In this document: in pieces, positions 9,325 to 18,668 of the stretch
Layout: each line of letters starts with the position of its first letter
Numbering within the stretch: the first letter of the stretch is position 1
Assembly: GCA_022627515.1 (NCBI GenBank)
Contig: JAKEGK010000108.1
Location: 1-36,523, forward strand
Direction: 5' to 3'
From: Gammaproteobacteria bacterium
GTDB taxonomy: Bacteria > Pseudomonadota > Gammaproteobacteria > SZUA-152
DNA length: 36,523 bases
Notes under the pieces: model-generated
Seen by the model: the letters and a program-made list of their open reading frames with translations, nothing else
Database searches by the model: none
What the model was told of the DNA's origin: nothing
Translations under genes and position numbers: made by a program

Positions 9325-9615
9325 TTATACCAGGTCCTTGATCTGTCCCGCAATGGAGTAACCCCCGCTGGAATTACTCTGGGTTCTTATCACTTTAATC
9401 GTGGCATCCAGCGGGGTAACCATGAGTTGCTCAGGTTTGATGGTTATTTCCATCAGGGTGCCGGGCGTGACATTATGTGCACTGGTAAACAATACCCCGC
9501 CCGCGCTCAGGTTGATGCATTCACCATAGTAAGTTTCTTTGGAGCCCATTACCCGGTATTCAATTTTTGATTGCGTCTTAATACGGATAAATCCGCGTTT
9601 CTCTGAATAATCCAT
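9325..9615 (-). CDS. PilZ-domain c-di-GMP receptor protein
   Basis: The 96-residue protein is a stand-alone PilZ domain. Both cyclic-di-GMP contact motifs are present: R7xxxR11 (KRGFIRI) and N35xSxxG40 (NLSAGG). Between and after them is the expected beta-barrel pattern ending at QIKDLV. Such proteins pass the cyclic-di-GMP signal to motility, polysaccharide or other targets by direct contact; the partner is not evident. It converges on the cytochrome gene. The upstream region contains a short inverted repeat, ATATGC-GCT-GCATAT, at 9670-9684. Confidence 0.9.
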   Translation of the reverse strand: MDYSEKRGFIRIKTQSKIEYRVMGSKETYYGECINLSAGGVLFTSAHNVTPGTLMEITIKPEQLMVTPLDATIKVIRTQSNSSGGYSIAGQIKDLV

Positions 9616-10124
9616 TCTGTTAGTACCCCGATACGGCTGTCAGTTAGTTATACTTTGAGTATGTTTTGGATATGCGCTGCATATACATTTGCACATTTAA
9701 TAAGCACAGGTTGTGCCAAACATTTCCGGTGGATAAGGATTTGGCGGTTGTCCGGCACCTGATGACGGCGCGGCAATGAATTGATAGTTTTTACTTAAGT
9801 AGTTTGCGCCGACGGTGACAGTTAAGCGCGCCGGGCTATAACGATATAGTGAAACGTCATAATCCTTATGATCCAATTTGTTTTTAGCGTGTTAACGACA
9901 TAGAATGCGCAAGTTGTTTGGTTGTTGAACCTTACGATAAGTTAAAGTCCATGGTTCAGAATGGTTGAAATTGCCGGAAATACGACAGCATGAAAGTGAC
10001 CGGATTTAAGCGATCAGCTGTTTGTCGACAGGGACGGCGTGCATAGTTTGGCGGTGCGTTGATGCTGTTTTGAATCAATGTTTCGCTGACGACAGGGACA
10101 AAATTGTGAGGGTATCAACGGTTA
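9616..10124. other. 509-base intergenic region
   Basis: This region separates the divergent PilZ gene and pcnB. It holds the ATATGC/GCATAT inverted repeat (9670-9684), a CTATA-ACGA-TATAG repeat (9836-9849) and two copies of CGACAGGGAC (10026-10035 and 10090-10099). I see no RNA gene and no reading frame that looks coding. Confidence 0.4.
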
Positions 10125-11492
10125 ATGGATAATCTGGTCACCCCTCAGCAGGACTGTGCAAGAAGTAACGATTCATTGAAAACTGAAATTAAAAATAAAT
10201 TACCCGCTCCCGTTGTCTTGCAGCGTGACGCGCATACTCTATCGCGCAGCAATATCAGCGAACCCGCACTCAAGGTTTTATATCGCCTGAAAAAATCCGA
10301 TTACGACGCTTATCTGGTGGGGGGCGGCGTGCGTGATCTGCTGCTGGATCGTCATCCCAAGGACTTCGATATTGTAACCAATGCCCTGCCCGAGGACGCT
10401 ATTCAGTTGTTTCGCAACAGCCGGTTGATTGGCCGGCGTTTCCGCCTGGTGCATGTGCATTTTGGCGATGAAATCATTGAGGTTGCCACATTTCGTGGTC
10501 ATGAAGAACAGAGTGAGGATGAAGAATTAAAAAACCGCCACACCCGGGACGGCATGTTAATCCGCGACAATGTATTTGGTACTATCGAGGAAGACGCCTG
10601 GCGCCGGGATTTTACGATCAATGCCTTGTACTATAACATCCAGGACTTCACGGTTATTGATTACACGGGTGGCCTGGAAGATCTGAAAAACCGGCTGATT
10701 CGTATCATCGGCGATCCCGGGCAACGGTACCGTGAAGATCCGGTTCGCATGCTGCGCGCCGCGCGTTTTGCCGCCAAGCTGGGCTTTAATATCGAACCCA
10801 ATACCGAAGCGCCTATTTACCAGCTTGCTGATCGATTGTCGCAAGTGCCGCCGGCGCGTTTATTTGAAGAAGTATTAAAGCTGTTTTTGAGCGGTCATGC
10901 GGTTGCTACCTATGATTTATTGCGCAAGTACACCTTGTTTGACAATTTGTTTCCGTATACTGCGTCGCTGTTAAAACCGGAACATCCGGCCAGCGCGGAT
11001 ACCGATGCGTTGATCCGGCTGGGTTTACGCAACACTGATGAACGCATTGCACAGGGAAAACCGGTAACCCCGGCATTTTTGTTTGCCATTATGTTATGGC
11101 GTCCCATGCAAAACCTGGCGCGGGAAAATATCGCCAACGGCATGCGGCCGTTGCCGGCGCACCAGCAGGCGGGAGCCGACGTGATCGCGCAACAAACTGA
11201 TTTTATTTCGTTGCCCAAACGGTTTGCGATGCAAACGCGTGAAATCTGGTCGTTACAGGCGCGGTTGGACAATCGCAGCGGTAAACGGGCATATCGTTTG
11301 CTGGCGTTACCCAGGTTCCGTGCCGGATATGATTTTTTATTGTTGCGTGCCCACTCTGTTGAGCCGGATTTGCTGCCGCTGGGTGACTGGTGGACGGAAT
11401 TTCAGGAAGCAAACGACGCAACGCGCGCGGCCATGTTAAAAAAAATCCATTCACCACGGCGGCGTGGCCGCCGGCCGCGTAAAATGCGCTGA
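10125..11492 (+). CDS. pcnB: Poly(A) polymerase I
   Basis: The 455-residue protein belongs to the class II nucleotidyltransferases and adds 3' poly(A) tails that mark RNAs for decay. Visible are the GGGVRDLLL motif, the catalytic DFD in HPKDFDIVTNA, the FTINALYYN segment, the RYREDPVRMLRAARFAAKLGF motif (split over about 20 residues) that separates this group from ClpP-like proteins, and a basic Arg/Lys-rich tail ending in RRGRRPRKMR that is typical of PcnB rather than CCA-adding enzyme. About 60 poorly conserved residues precede the core, so the true start could be further in. It heads the pcnB-folK-kinase-panB-panC series. Confidence 0.95.
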   Translation: MDNLVTPQQDCARSNDSLKTEIKNKLPAPVVLQRDAHTLSRSNISEPALKVLYRLKKSDYDAYLVGGGVRDLLLDRHPKDFDIVTNALPEDAIQLFRNSRLIGRRFRLVHVHFGDEIIEVATFRGHEEQSEDEELKNRHTRDGMLIRDNVFGTIEEDAWRRDFTINALYYNIQDFTVIDYTGGLEDLKNRLIRIIGDPGQRYREDPVRMLRAARFAAKLGFNIEPNTEAPIYQLADRLSQVPPARLFEEVLKLFLSGHAVATYDLLRKYTLFDNLFPYTASLLKPEHPASADTDALIRLGLRNTDERIAQGKPVTPAFLFAIMLWRPMQNLARENIANGMRPLPAHQQAGADVIAQQTDFISLPKRFAMQTREIWSLQARLDNRSGKRAYRLLALPRFRAGYDFLLLRAHSVEPDLLPLGDWWTEFQEANDATRAAMLKKIHSPRRRGRRPRKMR

Positions 11493-11529
11493 TGGTTCAT
11501 TGTTTAGCCTTATCCTATCAGGCATTTGT

Positions 11530-12042
11530 ATGACCACTGTGTTTGTCGGATTGGGTAGTAATCTGAATAATCCTGTGCGGCAAATAACGCAAGCCTGTGA
11601 TGATATCGCGGCGCTCGCGCATGTCACTCTCGTCAAAATTTCCAGTCTTTACCGCAGTCCGCCGATGGGGCCGCAGAATCAGCCGGAATATGTCAATGCG
11701 GTCGTTGAAATCGCTACAACTCTTTCACCGGAAACACTGTTGCTGGAACTCAATGCCATTGAAAATCGTCATGACCGCGCGCGTGGCGCTGAACGATGGT
11801 CGGCAAGAACCCTGGATCTCGATATCCTGCTGTATGGTGATAAGTTGATCAAAACTGAAAATCTGACTATTCCCCATTTGGGGCTGTATGAAAGAGCGTT
11901 CGTCCTGTATCCTTTATTGGAAATTGCACCGGACCTGCAGATACCCGGCCATGGACCATTACGTGAATTGGCGCATACCATTGATGCAGGGGGGCTGGAA
12001 AAAATAGGTACGTTCTCTTCCTTTAATAACAACGGCTTTTGA
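11530..12042 (+). CDS. folK: HPPK (6-hydroxymethyl-7,8-dihydropterin pyrophosphokinase)
   Basis: The 170-residue enzyme transfers pyrophosphate from ATP to 6-hydroxymethyl-7,8-dihydropterin in folate synthesis. Seen motifs are GLGSN near the start, YVNAVVEI, RWSARTLDLDILLYGD with the metal-binding DLD, and IPHLGLYERAFVLYPLLEIAP. The ATG at 11530 is chosen because HPPK begins MTxVFVGLGSN; the frame extends upstream into pcnB but that part is not conserved. It begins 37 bases after the pcnB stop, with AGG eight bases before the ATG. Confidence 0.96.
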   Translation: MTTVFVGLGSNLNNPVRQITQACDDIAALAHVTLVKISSLYRSPPMGPQNQPEYVNAVVEIATTLSPETLLLELNAIENRHDRARGAERWSARTLDLDILLYGDKLIKTENLTIPHLGLYERAFVLYPLLEIAPDLQIPGHGPLRELAHTIDAGGLEKIGTFSSFNNNGF

Positions 12043-12082
12043 TAAAGTAAAAACGGAACTGAAGCATAGGTTTTAATTATTT

Positions 12083-12751
12083 ATGAGCAGTGCTGAAACG
12101 CCGCGCTATATTGTGGTGGAAGGACCAATCGGCGTGGGTAAGACCAGTTTGTGCCGGCGGCTGGCGGACCATCTGGGTGCGGAAACATTACTGGAACAGG
12201 CGGAAGAAAATCCGTTCCTGGAGCGTTTTTACCAGAATCCCCGCCACACGGCATTGCCTACCCAGTTGTTTTTTCTGTTTCAGCGGGTGCGGCAGCTACA
12301 GGAATTGCGCCAATCGGATATGTTCGCGGCGCCGACCCGGGTTGCTGATTTTCTGATGGACAAGGATCGGCTGTTTGCGCAAATCACCCTGGATGACGAC
12401 GAGTTTCGTTTGTATGAACAGGTGTTTTCCTCATTAACTCTGGATGCGCCGAGGCCGGATCTGGTGATTTACTTGCAGGCGCCGGTGCCGACACTGGCAG
12501 AACGGGTACACAAGCGCGGCCGCAAATATGAACGCTTAATTGAAACAGCCTACTTGCAGAAATTGTCCGACGCGTATACCCGCTACTTCTATTATTATAA
12601 TGAATCGCCGTTATTGATCGTCAACGCGGCGGACATTGACCTGGTGAACAACCAGCAGGATTTCGAACTGCTGCTGGAACGCATCAAACAGATCAGGAGC
12701 GGCAGGCATTATTTCAATCCGGTTCCCTTTCCTGACAGGCGCAGCGGCTGA
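12083..12751 (+). CDS. Deoxynucleoside kinase family protein
   Basis: The 222-residue protein is a P-loop kinase of the deoxynucleoside kinase family. It has the Walker A GPIGVGKTS (about 14-22), a DFLMDKDRLFAQ segment that matches the conserved DxxxxKDRxFA motif, and an Arg-rich lid (ERVHKRGRKYER). Members phosphorylate deoxynucleosides for salvage. It lies between folK and panB, a position this gene commonly has in gammaproteobacteria. Substrate preference cannot be read from the sequence. It starts 40 bases after folK. Confidence 0.9.
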   Translation: MSSAETPRYIVVEGPIGVGKTSLCRRLADHLGAETLLEQAEENPFLERFYQNPRHTALPTQLFFLFQRVRQLQELRQSDMFAAPTRVADFLMDKDRLFAQITLDDDEFRLYEQVFSSLTLDAPRPDLVIYLQAPVPTLAERVHKRGRKYERLIETAYLQKLSDAYTRYFYYYNESPLLIVNAADIDLVNNQQDFELLLERIKQIRSGRHYFNPVPFPDRRSG

Positions 12752-12781
12752 TGTTGCCCTGTGGTAAAACCAGTTTCTGAT

Positions 12782-13582
12782 ATGTCAAAAATTACCGTAG
12801 CAACGCTGAAAAAAATGAAAGCGGCAGGCGAAAAGTTCGTCTGCTTGACTGCATATGATGCCCTGTTCGCCCAGGTGCTGGAAGCCGCGGGTATCGAAAT
12901 CCTGCTGGTTGGTGATTCGCTGGGAATGGTGATTCAGGGACACGAAAGCACCTTGCCGGTAACCATCGACGACATTGTTTATCATACGCAAACCGTGCAC
13001 CGGGGTTCCAAACAGGCGTTGATCATGGCTGACATGCCGTTCATGAGTTATATCAATGAAACACAGGCCCTAGAAAACGCCGCCCGTGTGCTGAAGGAAG
13101 GCGGCGCGCATATCGTTAAACTCGAGGGAGGCGCCGCGTTTGCCGGCATCGTGCGCCAATTGACGGCGCACGGCATTCCCGTATGCGGGCATCTTGGATT
13201 ACTGCCGCAATCAGTCAATAAAATCGGCGGCTATAAAGTCCAGGGTACGGATGCGCAATCCGCCAAATCCATACTGAATGATGCGAAAATCCTGGAACAG
13301 GCCGGTTGCGACGTCATGTTACTGGAGTGCGTGCCTTTAGAACTGGCACGGCAGGTGACGGAGTCCCTGTCGATTCCCGTCATCGGAATTGGCGCCGGCC
13401 CCCATTGCGATGGGCAGGTGCTGGTGCTGCAGGACATGCTGGGTATCACGCCGGGCAAGCGTCCCCGCTTCACACATGATTTTCTCAAAGACACCGGAAG
13501 TGTCAGCGCCGCGGTTGAAGCTTATGTAAAAGCGGTAAAGACGGGCGCGTTTCCCCTGGAACAACACAGTTTTACCGCCTGA
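12782..13582 (+). CDS. panB: Ketopantoate hydroxymethyltransferase
   Basis: The 266-residue enzyme transfers a hydroxymethyl group from methylene-tetrahydrofolate to 2-oxoisovalerate, the first committed step to pantothenate. It has the metal-binding Asp residues in VGDSLGM and MADMPFMSY, the catalytic Glu in LLECVP, and IGIGAGPHCDGQVLV, all family signatures. The ATG at 12782 gives a protein that lines up with E. coli PanB (264 residues) from its first residue; a GTG at 12761 would add seven residues. The ribosome-binding site is weak. It is followed after 32 bases by panC. Confidence 0.96.
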   Translation: MSKITVATLKKMKAAGEKFVCLTAYDALFAQVLEAAGIEILLVGDSLGMVIQGHESTLPVTIDDIVYHTQTVHRGSKQALIMADMPFMSYINETQALENAARVLKEGGAHIVKLEGGAAFAGIVRQLTAHGIPVCGHLGLLPQSVNKIGGYKVQGTDAQSAKSILNDAKILEQAGCDVMLLECVPLELARQVTESLSIPVIGIGAGPHCDGQVLVLQDMLGITPGKRPRFTHDFLKDTGSVSAAVEAYVKAVKTGAFPLEQHSFTA

Positions 13583-13614
13583 TACTCTTTGTCAGATTTT
13601 AATAACCACTCGCC

Positions 13615-14511
13615 ATGTTAACTATTGAATCGCCTCAATCACTCCGCGAGCAATTGTATAGCTGGCGCCGCCAAAGTCAGTCAATTGCCTTTGTGCCAAC
13701 CATGGGTAATTTGCATCAAGGCCATTTGCGGCTGGTGGAAGTGGCAAAACAACAAGCGGCAAAGGTTGTTGTTAGTATTTTTGTCAATCCGCTGCAATTT
13801 GCGCCGGGCTCTGATTTTGAAGCCTATCCGCGCACCTTGCAGCAGGATGTGAACCAGTTGCAGAGCCTCGATGTTGATCTGGTATTTTGCCCGCCCGTGT
13901 CCGCCATCTACCCTGAGAACATGAATGAATCAACCAGGGTAATAGTGCCTGGCTTGTCGGATATCCTGTGCGGCCGGTTCCGGCCGGGGCATTTTGCCGG
14001 TGTTACAACCGTGGTGGCAAAGTTATTTAACCTGGTGCAGCCGGATGTGGCGGTGTTTGGCGAGAAAGATTATCAGCAGTTATTGATTATCCGGCGCATG
14101 GCGGAAGATTTATTTTATCCGGTCAAAGTTGCCGGCGTTGAAACCGTTCGTGAAGCAAGCGGGCTGGCAATGAGTTCACGCAACCAATACCTGTCGGACG
14201 CGGAACGTAGAACAGCTGCGATGTTATTTTCCACGCTGACTAACGTGGCGGCTCAGGTTAAATAAAGGATCGAGCATGCTGATACCGCGCCAAGTGATTT
14301 TCATGATATCGAACAACAGGCGATGCGGGAATTGCAAGCGCGGGGCTTTCGGCCGGAGTACCTGAAAGTTTGTAACGCGGATAATCTCACGGAAGCCGAT
14401 ACCGCAACCGGAGCGAACAGCGATCTGCGGGTGCTTGCCGCCGCCTGGCTGGGTAAGGCCAGGCTGATTGACAATCTGCCGATAGCAAGTTTGCCGATTA
14501 GATCGGGCTAA
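13615..14511 (+). pseudogene. panC: Pantothenate synthetase gene with in-frame premature stop
   Basis: PanC joins pantoate and beta-alanine using ATP. The first 216 codons hold the normal catalytic domain: MGNLHQGHLRLV (HIGH-type), FVNPLQFAPGSDFEAYPRT, GRFRPGHFAGVTTVV, FGEKDYQQL and MSSRNQYLS. TAA at 14263-14265 (context CAG GTT AAA TAA AGG) then stops the frame. Translation of the same frame continues without another stop for 81 codons to 14511 and gives a normal PanC C-terminus (MRELQARGFRPEYLKV, VLAAAWLGKARLIDN). This is therefore a nonsense codon, not a frameshift. The lost part is the hinged lid/dimer domain, so the 216-residue product is probably inactive unless the stop is read through, rescued in two pieces, or is a sequence error. 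Confidence 0.85.
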
Positions 14512-14517
14512 TTCCGG

Positions 14518-17319
14518 TTAGCCGGTATTGCGCATGCCGGATGCGATGCCATTGATGGTTCGAAGCAGCGGATTTAACCACACTTGACGGTCTTCTTCAC
14601 TGATTGAGTCGTCGCGGTAACGTTTTAGCAATACGATCTGGATGTAGTTCAAGGGATCCAGATAGGGGTCGCGCCGGGTCAGTGACAAGGCCAGCGTCCT
14701 GTTATCTTCCAGCAAGGTTTGCTGCCCCGCGACATTCAATACCTGAAGGATAGTGCGTTCGTATTCCTTGCGGATAATCTGGTAAATTTTTTCACCCATG
14801 GCTTTGTCCTGACAAAGCCTGGAGTATTCCCGTGCGATATCCAGTTCCGCTTTGAACAGCGCCATCTGGGTATTGCTCAGCATGGCGCGGAAGAACGGCC
14901 ATTCCTGATACATTTTCTGTAATTTCGCCAGGCGTGTCGGATCATTATTGCGGTATTGTTCCAGCGCGCTGCCGATGCCGTACCAGGCCGGCAACGTATG
15001 GCGCGATTGTGCCCAGCCGAATACCCAGGCAATCGCGCGCACGGACGATTTGGAACGGTCGGTTTTTTTGCGATGTGAGGGGCGGGAGCCGATGTTCATT
15101 AATCCGATTTCATTGACCGGTGTTGCTTCGTAAAAATAATCCAGGAATCCTTCCGTTCTATCCGTCAAATCCCGGTAGGCTTTTTCCCCCATTTCTGCAA
15201 TTTCATCCATAATGGCAAGGTAGTCCCTGCGGTCGGGTTGCGACTCGGTGACAAGGTTGCTGCTGGCTTTTAAAAGTCCTGTGATACCCATGGTGAGTTC
15301 ATATACGGCGGTATTCACATTGGTGTATTTGAATGAAAGCACTTCACCCTGTTCAGTAAACTTGATTTCACCATGCACCGTGCCTTCCGGTTGCGACAAT
15401 ATTGATTCATGAGTGGGTCCGCCGCCCCGGCCAATTGTTCCGCCCCGGCCATGGAAGAGGCGGCTGGCGACACCGCGTGACCGCATCAATCTCGTTACTG
15501 TCACCTGTGCATCGTACAAACTCCAGGCCGAGGCCAGAATGCCGCCGTCTTTGCAGGAATCAGAATAGCCCAGCATGACTTCTTGCAGATTACCGGATGA
15601 TTTAAGCAGCGCCGCGTAGGTGGAATCGTCGAGCAGTGTGGTTAAAACCGGCTCGATATGTTCCAGGTCTTCAATGGTTTCGAACAGCGGCGAAATGCGA
15701 ATATGGCAGTACCAGGTTTCCCGGGTTTTTCCGGCCAGGCCCGCATGATGCGCCAGCATCATTACTTCCATGACATGGCTGGCTTCATGGGTCATGGAAA
15801 TAACGTAATTGCCAATCGCTTTTTCGCCGAGTTCCTTACGCATATCCGCGATGACCTTGAATACCGCAAGCGTTTCAGCGGTGCTCTCGCTGAAATTTTC
15901 TATGGCCAGGTCAACAGGCGGCGGTTCCGAGATAACCTGGGATAGAACCCGCAGACGCTCATGTTCTTCAAGCTTGTCAAATTCAATGGAATAGCGGCGT
16001 AAAATTTCCGATACAGCCTGGGTATGGCGTGTTGATTCCTGGCGGATATCCAGTTGCAGCAGGAAAAAACCGAATGTCTCGACCAGACGGATTAAATCCT
16101 TCAATTCTTCATCCGCAATGGCGCGGTCACCATGCTCAATCAGAGAGTCGCGAATCTGATACAGGTCATGCAAAAATTCCGTTTCTGTCCGGAAGCGATG
16201 CTGGATAATCTCCTGATCAACAATTTCCTCACCCTGGATGCAGTGGTTTACATATGCAAGATTCTGTTTCAAGCGGTAATTGACTATAGCCAATTTGCGG
16301 CGATAAGGCTCATTGGCAAATCGGTTGGGTTTCTCCGGAAACGCATTGGCGCAGTACGGATGCGAAGACGCGAGGCTATGCAGCAATTCTTCACTGGGTG
16401 TGCAGAGTTTGATGGAGTGGGTCAGGGTGCCCGTCAGGAATTGCACGCGTTCGATATATTCGGAAAGCGCGGCGCGTGACTGCAGCCAAAGCGCCATTAT
16501 CGTCGTTTCCGGTTTTACATTCGGATTGCCATCGCGGTCCCCGCCAATCCAGGAACCGAAATTCAGGAAGCTGGGTATTTTGATATCCTGCGCAGCTTCG
16601 CCGTAAATCCGCGTAACCGCTTTTTCAAACTGGCGATAGATCAGAGGCACGGCCTCAAATAAACATTCGCGGAAATAAGTCAGACCGTAGATGATCTCGT
16701 CCCTCACCTGTGGCCGGGCGGAACGGACTTCGTCGGTTTTCCACAGCACCTGTATCAGGTTGTGGAATTTTTGAATACACTCATCATATTCATCCTTGGT
16801 CAGATTATTTTCGTTCAAACGCTTGTTGACGGTGGTGATACGCCGCAACAAATCCCGGATAGTACGGCGTTTTGATTCAGTAGGATGCGCGGTGATTACA
16901 GGGTGGTAATGAAGTTTATCAAGCAGCGCCTGTAGCTGGGCGATGTTTACGCCGGCTGCTTTCAGCTCCCTTAAAGTGACTTCAAAGGATCCGAACCAAT
17001 TGGGGCCTTCATGCAGGCTGCTCTGATGCCGCAGAAAATGCTGATGGGTTTCTTCTGCAATATTGACCAGGCTGAAATAGTTACTGAACGCCCTTACCAC
17101 ATGGGTAAGTTTATCGGGATCAAGGTTTTCAATGATTTTACCCAGCTTTTCCTGGTCTTCCGCATTTTCCTGTTTGCGTAGCGCGACATAACCTTTGCGC
17201 AGTGTTTCCACTGCGTTATATACATTCTCGCCTTCCTGGGTGCGCAACACATCACCCAGCAATTTACCCAGGACTTTAACCAGTGAACGCAGCGTTTTGT
17301 CTTGAGTATCGTTTAACAT
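14518..17319 (-). CDS. ppc: Phosphoenolpyruvate carboxylase
   Basis: The 933-residue enzyme makes oxaloacetate from PEP and bicarbonate to refill the citric acid cycle. Catalytic signatures are intact: VITAHPTESKRRTI near residue 145 with the essential His, HGRGGTIGRGGGPTHESILS (about 600) and the conserved C-terminal NGIASGMRNTG. Length fits the bacterial family (E. coli 883), with some extra sequence. It converges on panC with only six bases between the two stop codons, which lie in a small GCTAA/TTAGC inverted repeat (14507-14522). The ATG has AAGGA about eleven bases upstream. Confidence 0.98.
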   Translation of the reverse strand: MLNDTQDKTLRSLVKVLGKLLGDVLRTQEGENVYNAVETLRKGYVALRKQENAEDQEKLGKIIENLDPDKLTHVVRAFSNYFSLVNIAEETHQHFLRHQSSLHEGPNWFGSFEVTLRELKAAGVNIAQLQALLDKLHYHPVITAHPTESKRRTIRDLLRRITTVNKRLNENNLTKDEYDECIQKFHNLIQVLWKTDEVRSARPQVRDEIIYGLTYFRECLFEAVPLIYRQFEKAVTRIYGEAAQDIKIPSFLNFGSWIGGDRDGNPNVKPETTIMALWLQSRAALSEYIERVQFLTGTLTHSIKLCTPSEELLHSLASSHPYCANAFPEKPNRFANEPYRRKLAIVNYRLKQNLAYVNHCIQGEEIVDQEIIQHRFRTETEFLHDLYQIRDSLIEHGDRAIADEELKDLIRLVETFGFFLLQLDIRQESTRHTQAVSEILRRYSIEFDKLEEHERLRVLSQVISEPPPVDLAIENFSESTAETLAVFKVIADMRKELGEKAIGNYVISMTHEASHVMEVMMLAHHAGLAGKTRETWYCHIRISPLFETIEDLEHIEPVLTTLLDDSTYAALLKSSGNLQEVMLGYSDSCKDGGILASAWSLYDAQVTVTRLMRSRGVASRLFHGRGGTIGRGGGPTHESILSQPEGTVHGEIKFTEQGEVLSFKYTNVNTAVYELTMGITGLLKASSNLVTESQPDRRDYLAIMDEIAEMGEKAYRDLTDRTEGFLDYFYEATPVNEIGLMNIGSRPSHRKKTDRSKSSVRAIAWVFGWAQSRHTLPAWYGIGSALEQYRNNDPTRLAKLQKMYQEWPFFRAMLSNTQMALFKAELDIAREYSRLCQDKAMGEKIYQIIRKEYERTILQVLNVAGQQTLLEDNRTLALSLTRRDPYLDPLNYIQIVLLKRYRDDSISEEDRQVWLNPLLRTINGIASGMRNTG

Positions 17320-17415
17320 GCAAAATAATTCCTTGCTTACAGAATGCGAGACATATTTTTATTTGTAGAAACTGCCGTTTTATATTTTTATTTTACAGGG
17401 CGCAAAAGAGCGTGG

Positions 17416-17444
17416 ATTATAACTTGTTTGACCGTATATGTTTA
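17416..17444 (-). promoter_or_regulatory. Likely sigma-70 promoter of ppc
   Basis: Read on the minus strand, TAAACA (17444-17439) and a perfect TATAAT (17421-17416) are 17 bases apart. They lie about 97 bases upstream of the ppc ATG, leaving an AT-rich leader. Confidence 0.6.
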
Positions 17445-17578
17445 ACTAATTGATATGAATTTCTTTTAAAATAATGATATCTCTGGCTATTTTCAATAGT
17501 AAGCTAGGAGGCTAAATATTGTCTGCCGGACTATGCAGGTAAAATTGCGGATTTTCAGCGGCTTAGGAAGGTGCAAAC

Positions 17579-17827
17579 GTGAAACTGATAGATCGAATCC
17601 CGATGTGGATTTTACTGTTATTAGCAGTTGGATTGGGAATTGCGCCCCCCGGTTCCCAACCCCATCTGGTGGAAAAGCTGTTAATGCTGGCGGATGGCGC
17701 CCTGGAGCGCCCCGTCGATATTTTTGACCTCTTTTTGCATGGTATTTTCCCTGTATTGTTTGCCGTCAAAGTGGCGCGAATGGTGTTTTTGAAAGCGCAT
17801 TCCGGAAGAAAAGAGAATTCTGAATGA
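17579..17827 (+). CDS. Small two-helix membrane protein ('RND transporter'-labelled family)
   Basis: The 82-residue protein begins MKLIDRIPMWILLLLAVGLG and has a first membrane helix at about 8-22, a short LVEKLLMLADGALERPVDIFD linker split over about 20 residues, and a second helix at about 52-70 with a charged tail. Related short proteins are commonly labelled 'RND transporter' in databases, from memory, but the protein is far too small to be an RND pump by itself. The GTG start at 17579 has AGGAAGG upstream. Function is unknown. Confidence 0.7.
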   Translation: MKLIDRIPMWILLLLAVGLGIAPPGSQPHLVEKLLMLADGALERPVDIFDLFLHGIFPVLFAVKVARMVFLKAHSGRKENSE

Positions 17828-17856
17828 CAAAAAATACTGATACGCGGCCGGCGCTT

Positions 17857-17918
17857 TGCCGGAAATTCCGGCATAACACCGCCGTTGAGACTGCCTGACA
17901 TTCAGGCGCCTGGAGGTT
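17857..17918. terminator. Two hairpins between convergent small membrane protein genes
   Basis: A perfect 17-bp palindrome TGCCGGAA-A-TTCCGGCA (17857-17873) is followed by a second stem GCCTGA-CAT-TCAGGC (17893-17907), then a TTTT-containing stretch ten bases later. The position between convergent stops suits transcript ends, but the T-run is not directly at a stem base. Confidence 0.4.
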
Positions 17919-17961
17919 TTATTTGTCCGTATCAGCTGCCGCGGCCGGCAGGGTGCGTCAG

Positions 17962-18264
17962 CTATTTGTGAAATAAGCGGCTGAGTTGATATGGTAAAGT
18001 GCCGCACGCGTTATGGCTGTCCGTGCCACAGGATCTGGTGTTAAACATGGCATGCACCGGGCACCAGCCGATTATTCCTGAAAGAAGCGGAATAATTCCG
18101 ATCAGGGGAAGCAGCGCCAGCCCCATGTTGACGGAACTGATGTCTACAACAAACCATACACTGATAAGCGCCATACCAATAATGATTCTTGCTGTTCTGT
18201 CTATTGCGCTGATATTTTGCAGTGGGTGTTTATGCTGCAAGGATTTATCAATAAATTGTACCAT
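17962..18264 (-). CDS. YgaP-like DUF2892 membrane protein
   Basis: The 100-residue protein matches the small DUF2892 (YgaP transmembrane) family. It begins with the typical AIDRTARIIIGMALI, has two membrane helices (about 25-42 and 48-64) and ends the domain with GWCPVHAMFNTRSCG, carrying the two usual Cys residues. In YgaP this part is a membrane anchor of a sulfurtransferase; here it stands alone, with an extra tail of about 18 residues. AGGAG lies eight bases before the ATG. Role unknown. Confidence 0.85.
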   Translation of the reverse strand: MVQFIDKSLQHKHPLQNISAIDRTARIIIGMALISVWFVVDISSVNMGLALLPLIGIIPLLSGIIGWCPVHAMFNTRSCGTDSHNACGTLPYQLSRLFHK

Positions 18265-18477
18265 AATAAAATCTCCTGCTCGTTAGTAGTATCAGTACGC
18301 ATTTAACTCCCTGCTATAACCGCTTTCGGTTCATTCCGGGTGGCAAGTGTTGCATCCAGTTAAGGCGCAACAATTACTGGGACTTATTGGCCGTGTTGCA
18401 ATGATAATGCAACGAATGTTGGAAGAGCGCCGCGCTGACCGCCAAAAACGCCGCTATTACAGCAGGAATTACGCGTA

Positions 18478-18511
18478 TTAATACCAAGTGTTAATACAAT
18501 TAGGGTTAATA
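18478..18511. repeat. Three direct TTAATAC repeats
   Basis: TTAATAC occurs at 18478-18484, 18491-18497 and 18505-18511, spaced 13 and 14 bases start to start. The site lies about 215 bases upstream of the DUF2892 gene. Confidence 0.5.
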
Positions 18512-18668
18512 CACTTAATTCATCCATCTATAATTGATTCTAGGTGACATATTAAAAATGTGTGGGTTATGTTTCAGAAAAAATATTGTTATGCCCGAAA
18601 AGTAATTTATATCCTTATCACGCGGCTAAAAGCGTTTTATGACGAAAGCGGAAAGCATATATCTTTGA

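Noticed and set aside
14255-14330. Frameshift as the cause of the split panC
   Set aside because: Both parts are in the same frame (13615 and 14323 differ by a multiple of three), and the sequence between reads through once the TAA is ignored.
14719-16606. Plus-strand frames of 60-115 codons opposite ppc
   Set aside because: They are shadows of the conserved ppc frame and have no independent start signals.
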